Shown here: positions 46,426 through 60,499 of the stretch, one piece after another
How positions within the stretch are numbered: position 1 is the first letter of the stretch
How the letters are laid out: each line of letters begins with the position of its first letter
Assembly: GCA_963691655.1 (NCBI GenBank)
Contig: CAVNUY010000082.1
Coordinates: forward strand, 110,001-174,000
Length of the DNA stretch: 64,000 nucleotides
Reading direction: 5' to 3'
Source of the DNA: Toxonevra muliebris
Taxonomy: Eukaryota > Arthropoda > Insecta > Diptera > Pallopteridae
Translations under genes and position numbers: made by a program
The notes under the pieces: model-generated
Database searches by the model: none
Told to the model about the DNA's origin: nothing
Seen by the model: the letters and a program-made list of their open reading frames with translations, nothing else

Positions 46426-48409
46426 TTTATACTGTCGGAGACACCTTTTCTATAGGGGAGAAGACGTTTTATAGTGTCGGAGACACCTTTTCTATAGGGG
46501 AGAAGACGTTTTATACTGTCGGAGACACCTTTTCTATAGGAGAGAAGACGTTTTATAGTGTCGGAGACACCTTTTCTATAGGGGAGAAGACGTTTTATAG
46601 TGTCGGAGACACCTTTTCTATAGGGGAGAAGACGTTTTATAGTGTCGGAGACACCTTTTCTATAGGGGAGAAGACGTTTTATACTGTCGGAGACACCTTT
46701 TCTATAGGGGAGAAGACGTTTTATAGTGTCGGAGACACCTTTTCTATAGGAGAGAAGACGTTTTATAGTGTCGGAGACACCTTTTCTATAGGAGAGAAGA
46801 CGTTTTATAGTGTCGGAGACACCTTTTCTATAGGAGAGAAGACGTTTTATAGTGTCGGAGACACCTTTTCTATAGGGGAGAAGACGTTTTATAGTGTCGG
46901 AGACACCTTTTCTATAGGGGAGAAGACGTTTTATACTGTCGGAGACATCTTTTCTATAGGAGAGAAGACGTTTTATAGTCTCGGAGACACCTTTTCTATA
47001 GGAGAGAAGACGTTTTATACTGTCGGAGACACCTTTTCTATAGGGGAGAAGACGTTTTATACTGTCGGAGACACCTTTTCTATAGGGGAGAAGACGTTTT
47101 ATAGTGTCGGAGACACCTTTTCTATAGGGGAGCAGACGTTTTATAGTGTCGGAGACACCTTTTCTATAGGAGAGAAGACGTTTTATACTGTCGGAGACAC
47201 CTTTTCTATAGGGGAGAAGACGTTTTATACTGTCGGTGACACCTTTTCTATAGGGGAGAAGACGTTTTATAGTGTCGGTGACACCTTTTCTATAGGGGAG
47301 AAGACGTTTTATAGTGTCGGAGACACCTTTTCTATAGGGGAGAAGACGTTTTATAGTGTCGGAGACACCTTTTCTATAGGAGAGAAGACGTTTTATAGTG
47401 TCGGAGACACCTTTTCTATAGGGGAGAAGACGTTTTATACTGTCGGAGACACCTTTTCTATAGGAGAGAAGACGTTTTATACTGTCGGAGACACCTTTTC
47501 TATAGGGGAGAAGACGTTTTATACTGTCGGAGACACCTTTTCTATAGGGGAGAAGACGTTTTATACTGTCGGAGACACCTTTTCTATAGGAGAGAAGACG
47601 TTTTATAGTGTCGGAGACACCTTTTCTATAGGAGAGAAGACGTTTTATAGTGTCGGAGACACCTTTTCTATAGGAGAGAAGACGTTTTATAGTGTCGGAG
47701 ACACCTTTTCTATAGGAGAGAAGACGTTTTATACTATCGGAGACACCTTTTCTATAGGAGAGAAGACGTTTTGTACTGTCGGAGACACCTTTTCTATAGG
47801 AGAGAAGACGTTTTGTACTGTCGGAGACACCTTTTCTATAGGAGAGAAGACGTTTTATAGTGTCGGAGACACCTTTTCTATAGGAGAGAAGACGTTTTAT
47901 AGTGTCGGAGACACCTTTTCTATAGGAGAGAAGACGTTTTATACTGTCGGAGACACCTTTTCTATAGGAGAGAAGACGTTTTATAGTGTCGGAGACACCT
48001 TTTCTATAGGGGAGAAGACGTTTTATACTGTCGGAGGCACCTTTTCTATAGGGGAGAAGACGTTTTATAGTGTCGGAGACACCTTTTCTAAAGGGGAGAA
48101 GACGTTTTATAGTCTCGGAGACACCTTTTCTATAGGAGAGAAGACGTTTTATACTGTCGGAGACACCTTTTCTATAGGGGAGAAGACGTTTTATAGTGTC
48201 GGAGACACCTTTTCTATAGGGGAGAAGACGTTTTATACTGTCGGAGACACCTTTTCTATAGGGGAGAAGACGTTTTATAGTGTCGGAGACACCTTTTCTA
48301 TAGGGGAGCAGACGTTTTATAGTGTCGGAGACACCTTTTCTATAGGAGAGAAGACGTTTTATACTGTCGGAGACACCTTTTCTATAGGGGAGAAGACGTT
48401 TTATAGTGT

Positions 48410-48651
48410 TGGAGACACTTTTTCTATAGGGGAGAAGACGTTTTATAGTGTCGGAGATACCTTTTCTATAGGGGAGAAGACGTTTTATAGTGTCGGAGAC
48501 ACCTTTTCTATAGGAGAGAAGACGTTTTATAGTGTCGGAGATACCTTTTCTATAGGGGAGAAGACGTTTTATAGTGTCGGAGACACCTTTTCTATAGGAG
48601 AGAAGACGTTTTATACTGTCGGAGACACCTTTTCTATAGGAGAGAAGACGC
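48410..48651 (+). repeat. 241-bp right-domain cassette, copy 3
   Basis: Same anchors and spacing. It lies 53 units right of copy 2. Confidence 0.85.
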
Positions 48652-49879
48652 TTTATACTGTCGGAGACACCTTTTCTATAGGGGAGAAGACGTTTTATAG
48701 TGTCGGAGACACCTTTTCTATAGGGGAGAAGACGTTTTATAGTGTCGGAGACACCTTTTCTATAGGGGAGAAGACGTTTTATACTGTCGGAGACACCTTT
48801 TCTATAGGGGAGAAGACGTTTTATACTGTCGGAGACACCTTTTCTATAGGGGAGAAGACGTTTTATACTGTCGGAGACACCTTTTCTATAGGGGAGAAGA
48901 CGTTTTATACTGTCGGAGACACCTTTTCTATAGGGGAGAAGACGTTTTATAGTGTCGGAGACACCTTTTCTATAGGGGAGAAGACGTTTTATACTGTCGG
49001 AGACACCTTTTCTATAGGGGAGAAGACGTTTTATACTGTCGGAGACACCTTTTCTATAGGGGAGAAGACGTTTTATAGTGTCGGAGACACCTTTTCTATA
49101 GGGGAGAAGACGTTTTATAGTGTCGGAGACACCTTTTCTATAGGAGAGAAGACGTTTTATAGTGTCGGAGACACCTTTTCTATAGGGGAGAAGACGTTTT
49201 ATAGTGTCGGAGACACCTTTTCTATAGGAGAGAAGACGTTTTATAGTGTCGGAGACACCTTTTCTATAGGGGAGAAGACGTTTTATAGTGTCGGAGACAC
49301 CTTTTCTATAGGGGAGAAGACGTTTTATACTGTCGGAGACACCTTTTCTATAGGGGAGAAGACGTTTTATAGTGTCGGAGACACCTTTTCTATAGGGGAG
49401 CAGACGTTTTATAGTGTCGGAGACACCTTTTCTATAGGAGAGAAGACGTTTTATAGTGTCGGAGACACCTTTTCTATAGGAGAGAAGACGTTTTATAGTG
49501 TCGGAGACACCTTTTCTATAGGAGAGAAGACGTTTTATACTGTCGGAGACACCTTTTCTATAGGGGAGAAGACGTTTTATACTGTCGGAGGCACCTTTTC
49601 TATAGGGGAGAAGACGTTTTATAGTGTCGGAGACACCTTTTCTAAAGGGGAGAAGACGTTTTATAGTGTCGGAGACACCTTTTCTATAGGGGAGAAGACG
49701 TTTTATACTGTCGGAGACACCTTTTCTATAGGGGAGAAGACGTTTTATAGTGTCGGAGACACCTTTTCTATAGGGGAGCAGACGTTTTATAGTGTCGGAG
49801 ACACCTTTTCTATAGGAGAGAAGACGTTTTATACTGTCGGAGACACCTTTTCTATAGGGGAGAAGACGTTTTATAGTGT

Positions 49880-50121
49880 TGGAGACACTTTTTCTATAGG
49901 GGAGAAGACGTTTTATAGTGTCGGAGATACCTTTTCTATAGGGGAGAAGACGTTTTATAGTGTCGGAGACACCTTTTCTATAGGAGAGAAGACGTTTTAT
50001 AGTGTCGGAGATACCTTTTCTATAGGAGAGAAGACGTTTTATAGTGTCGGAGACACCTTTTCTATAGGAGAGAAGACGTTTTATACTGTCGGAGACACCT
50101 TTTCTATAGGAGAGAAGACGC
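49880..50121 (+). repeat. 241-bp right-domain cassette, copy 4
   Basis: Same anchors and spacing. It lies 35 units right of copy 3. The second T5 unit has A20 here instead of G20. Confidence 0.85.
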
Positions 50122-52609
50122 TTTATACTGTCGGAGACACCTTTTCTATAGGGGAGAAGACGTTTTATAGTGTCGGAGACACCTTTTCTATAGGGGAGAA
50201 GACGTTTTATAGTGTCGGAGACACCTTTTCTATAGGGGAGAAGACGTTTTATAGTGTCGGAGACACCTTTTCTATAGGGGAGAAGACGTTTTATACTGTC
50301 GGAGACACCTTTTCTATAGGGGAGAAGACGTTTTATACTGTCGGAGACACCTTTTCTATAGGGGAGAAGACGTTTTATACTGTCGGAGACACCTTTTCTA
50401 TAGGAGAGAAGACGTTTTATAGTGTCGGAGACACCTTTTCTATAGGGGAGAAGACGTTTTATAGTGTCGGAGACACCTTTTCTATAGGGGAGAAGACGTT
50501 TTATACTGTCGGAGACACCTTTTCTATAGGGGAGAAGACGTTTTATACTGTCGGAGACACCTTTTCTATAGGGGAGAAGACGTTTTATAGTGTCGGAGAC
50601 ACCTTTTCTATAGGGGAGAAGACGTTTTATAGTGTCGGAGACACCTTTTCTATAGGAGAGAAGACGTTTTATAGTGTCGGAGACACCTTTTCTATAGGAG
50701 AGAAGACGTTTTATAGTGTCGGAGACACCTTTTCTATAGGAGAGAAGACGTTTTATAGTGTCGGAGACACCTTTTCTATAGGGGAGAAGACGTTTTATAG
50801 TGTCGGAGACACCTTTTCTATAGGGGAGAAGACGTTTTATAGTGTCGGAGACACCTTTTCTATAGGGGAGCAGACGTTTTATAGTGTCGGAGACACCTTT
50901 TCTATAGGGGAGAAGACGTTTTATAGTGTCGGAGACACCTTTTCTATAGGAGAGAAGACGTTTTATAGTGTCGGAGACACCTTTTCTATAGGAGAGAAGA
51001 CGTTTTATAGTGTCGGAGACACCTTTTCTATAGGGGAGAAGACGTTTTATAGTGTCGGAGACACCTTTTCTATAGGAGAGAAGACGTTTTATAGTGTCGG
51101 AGACACCTTTTCTATAGGGGAGAAGACGTTTTATAGTGTCGGAGACACCTTTTCTATAGGGGAGCAGACGTTTTATAGTGTCGGAGACACCTTTTCTATA
51201 GGGGAGAAGACGTTTTATAGTGTCGGAGACACCTTTTCTATAGGAGAGAAGACGTTTTATAGTGTCGGAGACACCTTTTCTATAGGAGAGAAGACGTTTT
51301 ATAGTGTCGGAGACACCTTTTCTATAGGGGAGAAGACGTTTTATAGTGTCGGAGACACCTTTTCTATAGGGGAGAAGACGTTTTATACTGTCGGAGACAC
51401 CTTTTCTATAGGGGAGAAGACGTTTTATACTGTCGGAGACACCTTTTCTATAGGAGAGAAGACGTTTTATAGTGTCGGAGACACCTTTTCTATAGGGGAG
51501 AAGACGTTTTATAGTGTCGGAGACACCTTTTCTATAGGGGAGAAGACGTTTTATAGTGTCGGAGACACCTTTTCTATAGGGGAGAAGACGTTTTATAGTG
51601 TCGGAGACACCTTTTCTATAGGGGAGAAGACGTTTTATAGTGTCGGAGACACCTTTTCTATAGGAGAGAAGACGTTTTATAGTGTCGGAGACACCTTTTC
51701 TATAGGAGAGAAGACGTTTTATAGTGTCGGAGACACCTTTTCTATAGGGGAGAAGACGTTTTATAGTGTCGGAGACACCTTTTCTATAGGAGAGAAGACG
51801 TTTTATAGTCTCGGAGACACCTTTTCTATAGGAGAGAAGACGTTTTATACTGTCGGAGACACCTTTTCTATAGGGGAGAAGACGTTTTATAGTGTTGGAG
51901 ACACCTTTTCTATAGGAGAGAAGACGTTTTATACTGTCGGAGACACCTTTTCTATAGGGGAGAAGACGTTTTATAGTGTCGGAGACACCTTTTCTATAGG
52001 GGAGAAGACGTTTTATAGTGTCGGAGACACCTTTTCTATAGGAGAGAAGACGTTTTATACTGTCGGAGACACCTTTTCTATAGGGGAGAAGACGTTTTAT
52101 AGTCTCGGAGACACCTTTTCTATAGGAGAGAAGACGTTTTATACTGTCGGAGACACCTTTTCTATAGGGGAGAAGACGTTTTATAGTCTCGGAGACACCT
52201 TTTCTATAGGAGAGAAGACGTTTTATACTGTCGGAGACACCTTTTCTATAGGGGAGAAGACGTTTTATAGTGTCGGAGACACCTTTTCTATAGGGGAGAA
52301 GACGTTTTATAGTGTCGGAGACACCTTTTCTATAGGAGAGAAGACGTTTTATACTGTCGGAGACACCTTTTCTATAGGAGAGAAGACGTTTTATACTGTC
52401 GGAGACACCTTTTCTATAGGAGAGAAGACGTTTTATACTGTCGGAGACACCTTTTCTATAGGAGAGAAGACGTTTTATAGTGTCGGAGACACCTTTTCTA
52501 TAGGGGAGAAGACGTTTTATAGTGTCGGAGACACCTTTTCTAAAGGGGAGAAGACGTTTTATAGTCTCGGAGACACCTTTTCTATAGGAGAGAAGACGTT
52601 TTATAGTGT

Positions 52610-52851
52610 TGGAGACACTTTTTCTATAGGGGAGAAGACGTTTTATAGTGTCGGAGATACCTTTTCTATAGGGGAGAAGACGTTTTATAGTGTCGGAGAC
52701 ACCTTTTCTATAGGAGAGAAGACGTTTTATAGTGTCGGAGATACCTTTTCTATAGGGGAGAAGACGTTTTATAGTGTCGGAGACACCTTTTCTATAGGAG
52801 AGAAGACGTTTTATACTGTCGGAGACACCTTTTCTATAGGAGAGAAGACGC
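52610..52851 (+). repeat. 241-bp right-domain cassette, copy 5
   Basis: Same anchors and spacing. It lies 65 units right of copy 4. A lone T41 unit without T8 occurs between them at 51896. Confidence 0.85.
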
Positions 52852-53784
52852 TTTATACTGTCGGAGACACCTTTTCTATAGGGGAGAAGACGTTTTATAG
52901 TGTCGGAGACACCTTTTCTATAGGGGAGAAGACGTTTTATAGTGTCGGAGACACCTTTTCTATAGGGGAGAAGACGTTTTATACTGTCGGAGACACCTTT
53001 TCTATAGGGGAGAAGACGTTTTATACTGTCGGAGACACCTTTTCTATAGGGGAGAAGACGTTTTATACTGTCGGAGACACCTTTTCTATAGGGGAGAAGA
53101 CGTTTTATAGTGTCGGAGACACCTTTTCTATAGGGGAGAAGACGTTTTATAGTGTCGGAGACACCTTTTCTATAGGGGAGAAGACGTTTTATACTGTCGG
53201 AGACACCTTTTCTATAGGGGAGAAGACGTTTTATACTGTCGGAGACACCTTTTCTATAGGGGAGAAGACGTTTTATAGTGTCGGAGACACCTTTTCTATA
53301 GGGGAGAAGACGTTTTATAGTGTCGGAGACACCTTTTCTATAGGAGAGAAGACGTTTTATAGTGTCGGAGACACCTTTTCTATAGGGGAGAAGACGTTTT
53401 ATAGTGTCGGAGACACCTTTTCTATAGGAGAGAAGACGTTTTATAGTGTCGGAGACACCTTTTCTATAGGGGAGAAGACGTTTTATAGTGTCGGAGACAC
53501 CTTTTCTATAGGGGAGAAGACGTTTTATACTGTCGGAGACATCTTTTCTATAGGAGAGAAGACGTTTTATAGTCTCGGAGACACCTTTTCTATAGGAGAG
53601 AAGACGTTTTATACTGTCGGAGACACCTTTTCTATAGGGGAGAAGACGTTTTATAGTGTCGGAGACACCTTTTCTATAGGGGAGAAGACGTTTTATACTG
53701 TCGGAGACACCTTTTCTATAGGGGAGAAGACGTTTTATAGTGTCGGAGACACCTTTTCTATAGGAGAGAAGACGTTTTATACTG

Positions 53785-54415
53785 CCGGAGACACCTTTTC
53801 TATAGGGGAGAAGACGTTTTATACTGCCGGAGACACCTTTTCTATAGGGGAGAAGACGTTTTATACTGTCGGAGACACCTTTTCTATAGGGGAGAAGACG
53901 TTTTATACTGTCGGAGACACCTTTTCTATAGGGGAGAAGACGTTTTATACTGCCGGAGACACCTTTTCTATAGGGGAGAAGACGTTTTATACTGTCGGAG
54001 ACACCTTTTCTATAGGGGAGAAGACGTTTTATACTGCCGGAGACACCTTTTCTATAGGGGAGAAGACGTTTTATACTGCCGGAGACACCTTTTCTATAGG
54101 AGAGAAGACGTTTTATACTGCCGGAGACACCTTTTCTATAGGGGAGAAGACGTTTTATACTGTCGGAGACACCTTTTCTATAGGGGAGAAGACGTTTTAT
54201 ACTGTCGGAGACACCTTTTCTATAGGGGAGAAGACGTTTTATAGTGTCGGAGACACCTTTTCTATAGGGGAGAAGACGTTTTATACTGTCGGAGACACCT
54301 TTTCTATAGGGGAGCAGACGTTTTATAGTGTCGGAGACACCTTTTCTATAGGAGAGAAGACGTTTTATACTGCCGGAGACACCTTTTCTATAGGGGAGAA
54401 GACGTTTTATACTGC
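53785..54415 (+). repeat. Cluster of eight C40 units
   Basis: The change TGTCGG to TGCCGG occurs at 53785, 53827, 53953, 54037, 54079, 54121, 54373 and 54415 and nowhere else that I saw. It marks a young local expansion from one founder unit, mixed with ordinary units by later exchange. Confidence 0.88.
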
Positions 54416-57099
54416 CGGAGACACCTTTTCTATAGGGGAGAAGACGTTTTATAGTGTCGGTGACACCTTTTCTATAGGGGAGAAGACGTTTTATAGTGTC
54501 GGAGACACCTTTTCTATAGGGGAGAAGACGTTTTATAGTGTCGGAGACACCTTTTCTATAGGAGAGAAGACGTTTTATAGTGTCGGAGACACCTTTTCTA
54601 TAGGGGAGAAGACGTTTTATACTGTCGGAGACACCTTTTCTATAGGGGAGAAGACGTTTTATAGTGTCGGAGACACCTTTTCTATAGGGGAGCAGACGTT
54701 TTATAGTGTCGGAGACACCTTTTCTATAGGAGAGAAGACGTTTTATACTGTCGGAGACACCTTTTCTATAGGGGAGAAGACGTTTTATAGTGTCGGAGAC
54801 ACCTTTTCTATAGGGGAGAAGACGTTTTATAGTGTCGGAGACACCTTTTCTATAGGGGAAAAGACGTTTTATACTGTCGGAGACACCTTTTCTATAGGAG
54901 AGAAGACGCTTTATACTGTCGGAGACACCTTTTCTATAGGGGAGAAGACGTTTTATACTGTCGGAGACACCTTTTCTATAGGGGAGAAGACGTTTTATAG
55001 TGTCGGAGACACCTTTTCTATAGGGGAGCAGACGTTTTATAGTGTCGGAGACACCTTTTCTATAGGAGAGAAGACGTTTTATACTGTCGGAGACACCTTT
55101 TCTATAGGGGAGAAGACGTTTTATACTGTCGGAGACACCTTTTCTATAGGGGAGAAGACGTTTTATAGTGTCGGAGACACCTTTTCTATAGGGGAAAAGA
55201 CGTTTTATACTGTCGGAGACACCTTTTCTATAGGAGAGAAGACGCTTTATACTGTCGGAGACACCTTTTCTATAGGGGAGAAGACGTTTTATAGTGTCGG
55301 AGACACCTTTTCTATAGGAGAGAAGACGTTTTATACTGTCGGAGACACCTTTTCTATAGGAGAGAAGACGTTTTATAGTGTCGGAGACACCTTTTCTATA
55401 GGGGAGAAGACGTTTTATAGTGTCGGAGACACCTTTTCTATAGGGGAGAAGACGTTTTATAGTGTCGGAGACACCTTTTCTATAGGAGAGAAGACGTTTT
55501 ATAGTGTCGGAGACACCTTTTCTATAGGGGAGAAGACGTTTTATAGTGTCGGAGACACCTTTTCTATAGGGGAGAAGGCGTTTTATAGTGTCGGAGACAC
55601 CTTTTCTATAGGAGAGAAGACGTTTTATAGTGTCGGAGACACCTTTTCTATAGGGGAGCAGACATTTTATAGTGTCGGAGACACCTTTTCTATAGGGGAG
55701 CAGACGTTTTATAGTGTCGGAGACACCTTTTCTATAGGAGAGAAGACGTTTTATACTGTCGGAGACACCTTTTCTATAGGGGAGAAGACGTTTTATAGTG
55801 TCGGAGACACCTTTTCTATAGGGGAGAAGACGTTTTATAGTGTCGGAGACACCTTTTCTATAGGGGAGAAGACGTTTTATACTGTCGGAGACACCTTTTC
55901 TATAGGGGAGAAGACGTTTTATACTGTCGGAGACACCTTTTCTATAGGGGAGAAGACGTTTTATACTGTCGGAGACACCTTTTCTATAGGGGAGAAGACG
56001 TTTTATAGTGTCGGAGACACCTTTTCTATAGGAGAGAAGACGTTTTATAGTGTCGGAGACACCTTTTCTATAGGAGAGAAGACGTTTTATAGTGTCGGAG
56101 ACACCTTTTCTATAGGAGAGAAGACGTTTTATAGTGTCGGAGACACCTTTTCTATAGGGGAGAAGACGTTTTATAGTGTCGGAGACACCTTTTCTATAGG
56201 GGAGAAGACGTTTTATAGTGTCGGAGACACCTTTTCTATAGGGGAGAAGACGTTTTATAGTGTCGGAGACATCTTTTCTATAGGAGAGAAGACGTTTTAT
56301 AGTCTCGGAGACACCTTTTCTATAGGAGAGAAGACGTTTTATACTGTCGGAGACACCTTTTCTATAGGGGAGAAGACGTTTTATAGTGTCGGAGACACCT
56401 TTTCTATAGGGGAGAAGACGTTTCATACTGTCGGAGACACCTTTTCTATAGGGGAGAAGACGTTTTATAGTGTCGGAGACACCTTTTCTATAGGGGAGCA
56501 GACGTTTTATAGTGTCGGAGACACCTTTTCTATAGGAGAGAAGACGTTTTATACTGTCGGAGACACCTTTTCTATAGGGGAGAAGACGTTTTATACTGTC
56601 GGAGACACCTTTTCTATAGGGGAGAAGACGTTTTATAGTGTCGGAGACACCTTTTCTATAGGGGAGAAGACGTTTTATAGTGTCGGAGACACCTTTTCTA
56701 TAGGGGAGAAGACGTTTTATAGTGTCGGAGACACCTTTTCTATAGGAGAGAAGACGTTTTATAGTGTCGGAGACACCTTTTCTATAGGGGAGAAGACGTT
56801 TTATACTGTCGGAGACACCTTTTCTATAGGGGAGAAGACGTTTTATAGTGTCGGAGACACCTTTTCTATAGGGGAGCAGACGTTTTATAGTGTCGGAGAC
56901 ACCTTTTCTATAGGGGAGAAGACGTTTTATACTGTCGGAGACACCTTTTCTATAGGGGAGCAGACGTTTTATAGTGTCGGAGACACCTTTTCTATAGGGG
57001 AGAAGACGTTTTATACTGTCGGAGACACCTTTTCTATAGGGGAGCAGACGTTTTATAGTGTCGGAGACACCTTTTCTATAGGAGAGAAGACGTTTTATA

Positions 57100-59400
57100 C
57101 TGTCGGAGACACCTTTTCTATAGGGGAGAAGACGTTTTATACTGTCGGAGACACCTTTTCTATAGGGGAGAAGACGTTTTATAGTGTCGGTGACACCTTT
57201 TCTATAGGGGAGAAGACGTTTTATAGTGTCGGAGACACCTTTTCTATAGGGGAGAAGACGTTTTATAGTGTCGGAGACACCTTTTCTATAGGAGAGAAGA
57301 CGTTTTATACTGTCGGAGACACCTTTTCTATAGGGGAGAAGACGTTTTATACTGTCGGAGACACCTTTTCTATAGGGGAGAAGACGTTTTATAGTGTCGG
57401 AGACACCTTTTCTATAGGGGAGAAGACGTTTTATACTGTCGGAGACACCTTTTCTATAGGGGAGAAGACGTTTTATACTGTCGGAGACACCTTTTCTATA
57501 GGGGAGAAGACGTTTTATACTGTCGGAGACACCTTTTCTATAGGGGAAAAGACGTTTTATACTGTCGGAGACACCTTTTCTATAGGAGAGAAGACGCTTT
57601 ATAGTGTCGAAGACACCTTTTCTATAGGGGAGAAGACGTTTTATAGTGTCGAAGACACCTTTTCTATAGGAGAGAAGACGTTTTATAGTGTCGAAGACAC
57701 CTTTTCTATAGGAGAGAAGACGTTTTATAGTGTCGGAGACACCTTTTCTATAGGAGAGAAGACGCTTTATAGTGTCGGAGACACCTTTTCTATAGGAGAG
57801 AAGACGCTTTATAGTGTCGGAGACACCTTTTCTATAGGAGAGAAGACGTTTTATAGTGTCGGAGACACCTTTTCTATAGGAGAGAAGACGTTTTATACTG
57901 TCGGAGACACCTTTTCTATAGGGGAGAAGACGTTTTATAGTGTCGGAGACACCTTTTCTATAGGGGAGAAGACGTTTTATAGTGTCGGAGACACCTTTTC
58001 TATAGGAGAGAAGACGTTTTATACTGTCGGAGACACCTTTTCTATAGGGGAGAAGACGTTTTATAGTGTCGGAGACACCTTTTCTATAGGAGAGAAGACG
58101 CTTTATACTGTCGAAGACACCTTTTCTATAGGGGAGAAGACGTTTCATAGTGTCGGAGACACCTTTTCTATAGGGGAGCAGACGTTTTATAGTGTCGGAG
58201 ACACCTTTTCTATAGGAGAGAAGACGTTTTATACTGTCGGAGACACCTTTTCTATAGGGGAGAAGACGTTTTATACTGTCGGAGACACCTTTTCTATAAG
58301 AGAGAAGACGTTTTATAGTGTCGGAGACACCTTTTCTATAGGGGAAAAGACGTTTTATACTGTCGGAGACACCTTTTCTATAGGAGAGAAGACGTTTTAT
58401 AGTGTCGAAGACACCTTTTCTATAGGGGAGAAGACGTTTTATAGTGTCGGAGACACCTTTTCTATAGGGGAGAAGACGTTTTATAGTGTCGGAGACACCT
58501 TTTCTATAGGGGAGAAGACGTTTTATAGTGTCGGAGACACCTTTTCTATAGGAGAGAAGACGTTTTATACTGTCGGAGACACCTTTTCTATAGGGGAGAA
58601 GACGTTTTATAGTGTCGGAGACACCTTTTCTATAGGAGAGAAGACGTTTTATACTGTCGGAGACACCTTTTCTATAGGGGAGAAGACGTTTTATACTGTC
58701 GGAGACACCTTTTCTATAGGGGAGCAGACGTTTTATAGTGTCGGAGACACCTTTTCTATAGGAGAGAAGACGTTTTATACTGTCGGAGACACCTTTTCTA
58801 TAGGGGAGAAGACGTTTTATACTGTCGGAGACACCTTTTCTATAGGGGAGAAGACGTTTTATAGTGTCGGAGACACCTTTTCTATAGGGGAGAAGACGTT
58901 TTATAGTGTCGGAGACACCTTTTATATAGGAGAGAAGACGTTTTATAGTGTCGGAGACACCTTTTCTATAAGGGAGAAGACGTTTTATAGTGTCGGAGAC
59001 ACCTTTTCTATAGGAGAGAAGACGTTTTATACTGTCGGAGACACCTTTTCTATAGGGGAGAAGACGTTTTATACTGTCGGAGACACCTTTTCTATAGGGG
59101 AGAAGACGTTTTATAGTGTCGGAGACACCTTTTCTATAGGGGAGAAGACGTTTTATAGTGTCGGAGACACCTTTTCTATAGGGGAGCAGACGTTTTATAG
59201 TGTCGGAGACACCTTTTCTATAGGGGAGCAGACGTTTTATAGTGTCGGAGACACCTTTTCTATAGGGGAGAAGACGTTTTATACTGTCGGAGACATCTTT
59301 TCTATAGGAGAGAAGACGTTTTATAGTGTCGGAGACACCTTTTCTATAGGAGAGAAGACGTTTTATACTGTCGGAGACACCTTTTCTATAGGGGAGAAGA
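57100..59400 (+). repeat. 3.4-3.8-kb-offset duplication near the right end, copy 1
   Basis: Three A1 units (GTCGAAGAC at 57610, 57652, 57694), a C33 unit (GTTTCATAG at 58146) and an A13 unit (CTTTTATATAG at 58924) recur to the right in the same order. Offsets are 3,444, 3,486 and 3,822 bp, so copy 2 gained one unit and then eight more. Outer limits are approximate. Confidence 0.75.
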
Positions 59401-60499
59401 CGTTTTATAGTGTCGGAGACACCTTTTCTATAGGGGAGAAGACGTTTTATAGTGTCGGAGACACCTTTTCTATAGGAGAGAAGACGTTTTATAGTGTCGG
59501 AGACACCTTTTCTATAGGAGAGAAGACGTTTTATAGTGTCGGAGACACCTTTTCTATAGGGGAGAAGACGTTTTATAGTGTCGGAGACACCTTTTCTATA
59601 GGAGAGAAGACGTTTTATAGTGTCGGAGACACCTTTTCTATAGGGGAGAAGACGTTTTATAGTGTCGGAGACACCTTTTCTATAGGGGAGAAGACGTTTT
59701 ATACTGTCGGAGACATCTTTTCTATAGGAGAGAAGACGTTTTATAGTCTCGGAGACACCTTTTCTATAGGAGAGAAGACGTTTTATACTGTCGGAGACAC
59801 CTTTTCTATAGGGGAGAAGACGTTTTATAGTGTCGGAGACACCTTTTCTATAGGGGAGAAGACGTTTCATACTGTCGGAGACACCTTTTCTATAGGGGAG
59901 AAGACGTTTTATAGTGTCGGAGACACCTTTTCTATAGGGGAGCAGACGTTTTATAGTGTCGGAGACACCTTTTCTATAGGAGAGAAGACGTTTTATACTG
60001 TCGGAGACACCTTTTCTATAGGGGAGAAGACGTTTTATACTGTCGGAGACACCTTTTCTATAGGGGAGAAGACGTTTTATACTGTCGGAGACACCTTTTC
60101 TATAGGGGAGAAGACGTTTTATAGTGTCGGAGACACCTTTTCTATAGGGGAGAAGACGTTTTATAGTGTCGGAGACACCTTTTCTATAGGAGAGAAGACG
60201 TTTTATAGTGTCGGAGACACCTTTTCTATAGGGGAGAAGACGTTTTATACTGTCGGAGACACCTTTTCTATAGGGGAGAAGACGTTTTATAGTGTCGGAG
60301 ACACCTTTTCTATAGGGGAGCAGACGTTTTATAGTGTCGGAGACACCTTTTCTATAGGGGAGAAGACGTTTTATACTGTCGGAGACACCTTTTCTATAGG
60401 GGAGCAGACGTTTTATAGTGTCGGAGACACCTTTTCTATAGGGGAGAAGACGTTTTATACTGTCGGAGACACCTTTTCTATAGGGGAGCAGACGTTTTA

